Shown piece by piece: positions 63,161-64,000 of a DNA stretch of 64,000 bases. The notes below the pieces were generated by a model. The model was not told the DNA's origin and did not search any database. It saw only the letters and a program-made list of their open reading frames with translations. A program made the translations under genes and the position numbers. Each line of letters opens with the position of its first letter. Position 1 is the first letter of the stretch. The stretch is from assembly GCA_013327885.1 (NCBI GenBank), contig JABUMY010000001.1, forward strand, positions 62,001 through 126,000, read 5' to 3'. This DNA comes from Flavisolibacter longurius (lineage in GTDB: Bacteria > Bacteroidota > Bacteroidia > Chitinophagales > Chitinophagaceae).

Positions 63161-64000
63161 ATGCTCAACAGACGATTGTTTGTAAAAAAAGGCAGCCTGG
63201 CTGTTGCCGGCAGTCTCTTGTTCTCTAAACTACCCGCTACGCTGTTTACACCACCGGCCATGCCGGAGCCGGGACTACAACTTTATACCTTTTCCAGCGT
63301 CATCGACAACGATGTGAAAGGGACGTTACAAAAGATTGCCGATACGGGTTACAAGCAAATGGAATCGGCCTCTAGTCGGTTGGGTGGTTATTATGGTATG
63401 AAGCCAAAAGAATTCCGTTCGCTGCTGAACAGCATGGGACTGCAATGGAAGGCCCACCACGTAACCGGTGCCCCTTTCCGGCGGCCAGCCAATGCAGCAC
63501 CGCCTACAGGTCCCGACGGAAAGCCTATTGTTATGCCACCCCGGCTAAACCTGCGTGACAACTACCAGCAACTGGTTGATGAGATGGCGGAAGGCGGTGC
63601 CGCCTACCTTGTTTGCGCCAGCACGCCTATTGCTTCCGGCGACGAGGTAAAAGCGTCTATCGACGTAATGAATAAAGCAGCAGAAGCCGCGAAAAAAGCA
63701 GGGATCGGGTTTGCTTTTCACAACCACGACAGGGAGTTTAAAACAGTGGACGGAATTGTTCCGTATGAGCTTTTTCTTTCGCAAACCGATCCTTCTCTTG
63801 TAAAAATGGAGCTGGATGTTGCCTGGGCCATTAAAGGCGGCGCTGACCCCGTGGCCTTGTTTCAAAAACATCCTGGACGGTTTCCGCTTTGGCATGTAAA
63901 AGACCTGGATGCTGAACGCAAAAAGGTACTGCCGTTGGGACAAGGGACCATTGATTACAAACCGGTTTTTGCCGCGGCCAGCAAGGCAGGATTGCAGCAG
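63161..64000 (+). CDS. Tat-exported sugar phosphate isomerase/epimerase-like protein (cut by window edge)
   Basis: The visible 280 residues begin MLNRRLFVKKGSLAVAGSLLF, a twin-arginine-type signal. A TIM barrel of the AP-endonuclease-2/xylose-isomerase-like family follows: GLQLYTFSSVIDNDVKGTLQKIADTGYKQMESAS, GLQWKAHHVTGAPF, GAAYLVCASTPI, AEAAKKAGIGFAFHNHDREF, and LVKMELDVAWAIKGGADPVALFQKHPGRFPLWHVKDLD, with the metal-binding Glu/Asp/His residues (FHNHDREF, ELDVAW, HVKD) in place. Bacteroidota carry many such secreted proteins in carbohydrate-degradation loci. The C-terminus is missing beyond the window edge. Confidence 0.92.
   Translation, partial: MLNRRLFVKKGSLAVAGSLLFSKLPATLFTPPAMPEPGLQLYTFSSVIDNDVKGTLQKIADTGYKQMESASSRLGGYYGMKPKEFRSLLNSMGLQWKAHHVTGAPFRRPANAAPPTGPDGKPIVMPPRLNLRDNYQQLVDEMAEGGAAYLVCASTPIASGDEVKASIDVMNKAAEAAKKAGIGFAFHNHDREFKTVDGIVPYELFLSQTDPSLVKMELDVAWAIKGGADPVALFQKHPGRFPLWHVKDLDAERKKVLPLGQGTIDYKPVFAAASKAGLQQ

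Overview
The window looks like a piece of chromosome from a Bacteroidota bacterium, most likely Chitinophagaceae or a close relative. This is inferred from the T9SS C-terminal sorting domain, the TAnnTTTG -7 promoter elements, the many secreted peptidases and beta-barrel proteins with MKK-type signal peptides, the TlpA-type thioredoxin with a long N-terminal domain, the MutL type, and a GC content that by eye sits near 50%. There are no rRNA genes, CRISPR arrays or recognisable insertion sequences.

Layout. 1-8.1 kb: AI-2E-family permease (cut by the left edge), DUF4197 and glycine-zipper lipoproteins, an ankyrin protein, EcsC, a beta-lactamase-fold serine hydrolase, a pseudopilin-like membrane protein and AIM24. 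8.2-15.4 kb: a two-unit M16 peptidase, two small unknown proteins, a large membrane protein that joins an RnfD-like region to DUF2330, DUF1801, and a glycine-rich RRM protein. 15.8-21.7 kb: beta-barrel proteins with a duplicated pair of glycerophosphodiester phosphodiesterase and metallophosphoesterase genes, which look like a phosphodiester-degrading module. 21.7-36 kb: DinB, S9 and M28 peptidases, VOC, TMEM220, a SET-domain protein, mutL, rpiB, a second M28 peptidase, Uma2 and a deoxyhypusine-synthase-like enzyme. 36-50.3 kb: AcpH-like, DUF2911, glutathione peroxidase, alpha/beta hydrolase, phosphatidylserine decarboxylase, YjjG, two SDRs, a SurA-like PPIase, a TlpA-like protein, a four-helix-bundle gene, a PorT-like barrel, hflX and a Rieske protein.

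50.4-53.2 kb holds two tandem tRNA-Asn genes followed by a more AT-rich stretch with a decayed zinc-ribbon reading frame and two lipoproteins. 54.8-60.2 kb is the most unusual gene group: a T9SS-sorted protein, a signal-bearing unknown protein, a tail-collar (Mdp-type) protein, a leucine-rich-repeat protein and a PAPS-type sulfotransferase on the plus strand, facing APS kinase, an HEAAH zincin-like protein and an Asp/Asn beta-hydroxylase-like oxygenase on the minus strand. Together they could make and decorate a secreted protein or small molecule by sulfation and hydroxylation; this is inference. The window ends with a P1 peptidase, a second serine hydrolase and a Tat-exported sugar-phosphate-isomerase-like protein cut by the right edge.

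Across the whole window there is a second layer: more than twenty short intergenic tracts built from degenerate 7-bp units. The unit differs from locus to locus, but the period is almost always 7. Several tracts come as inverted pairs around terminators, around a whole gene (the four-helix-bundle gene, arms 33/35 identical), or inside a gene (mutL linker). They often run into the 3' ends of coding regions.
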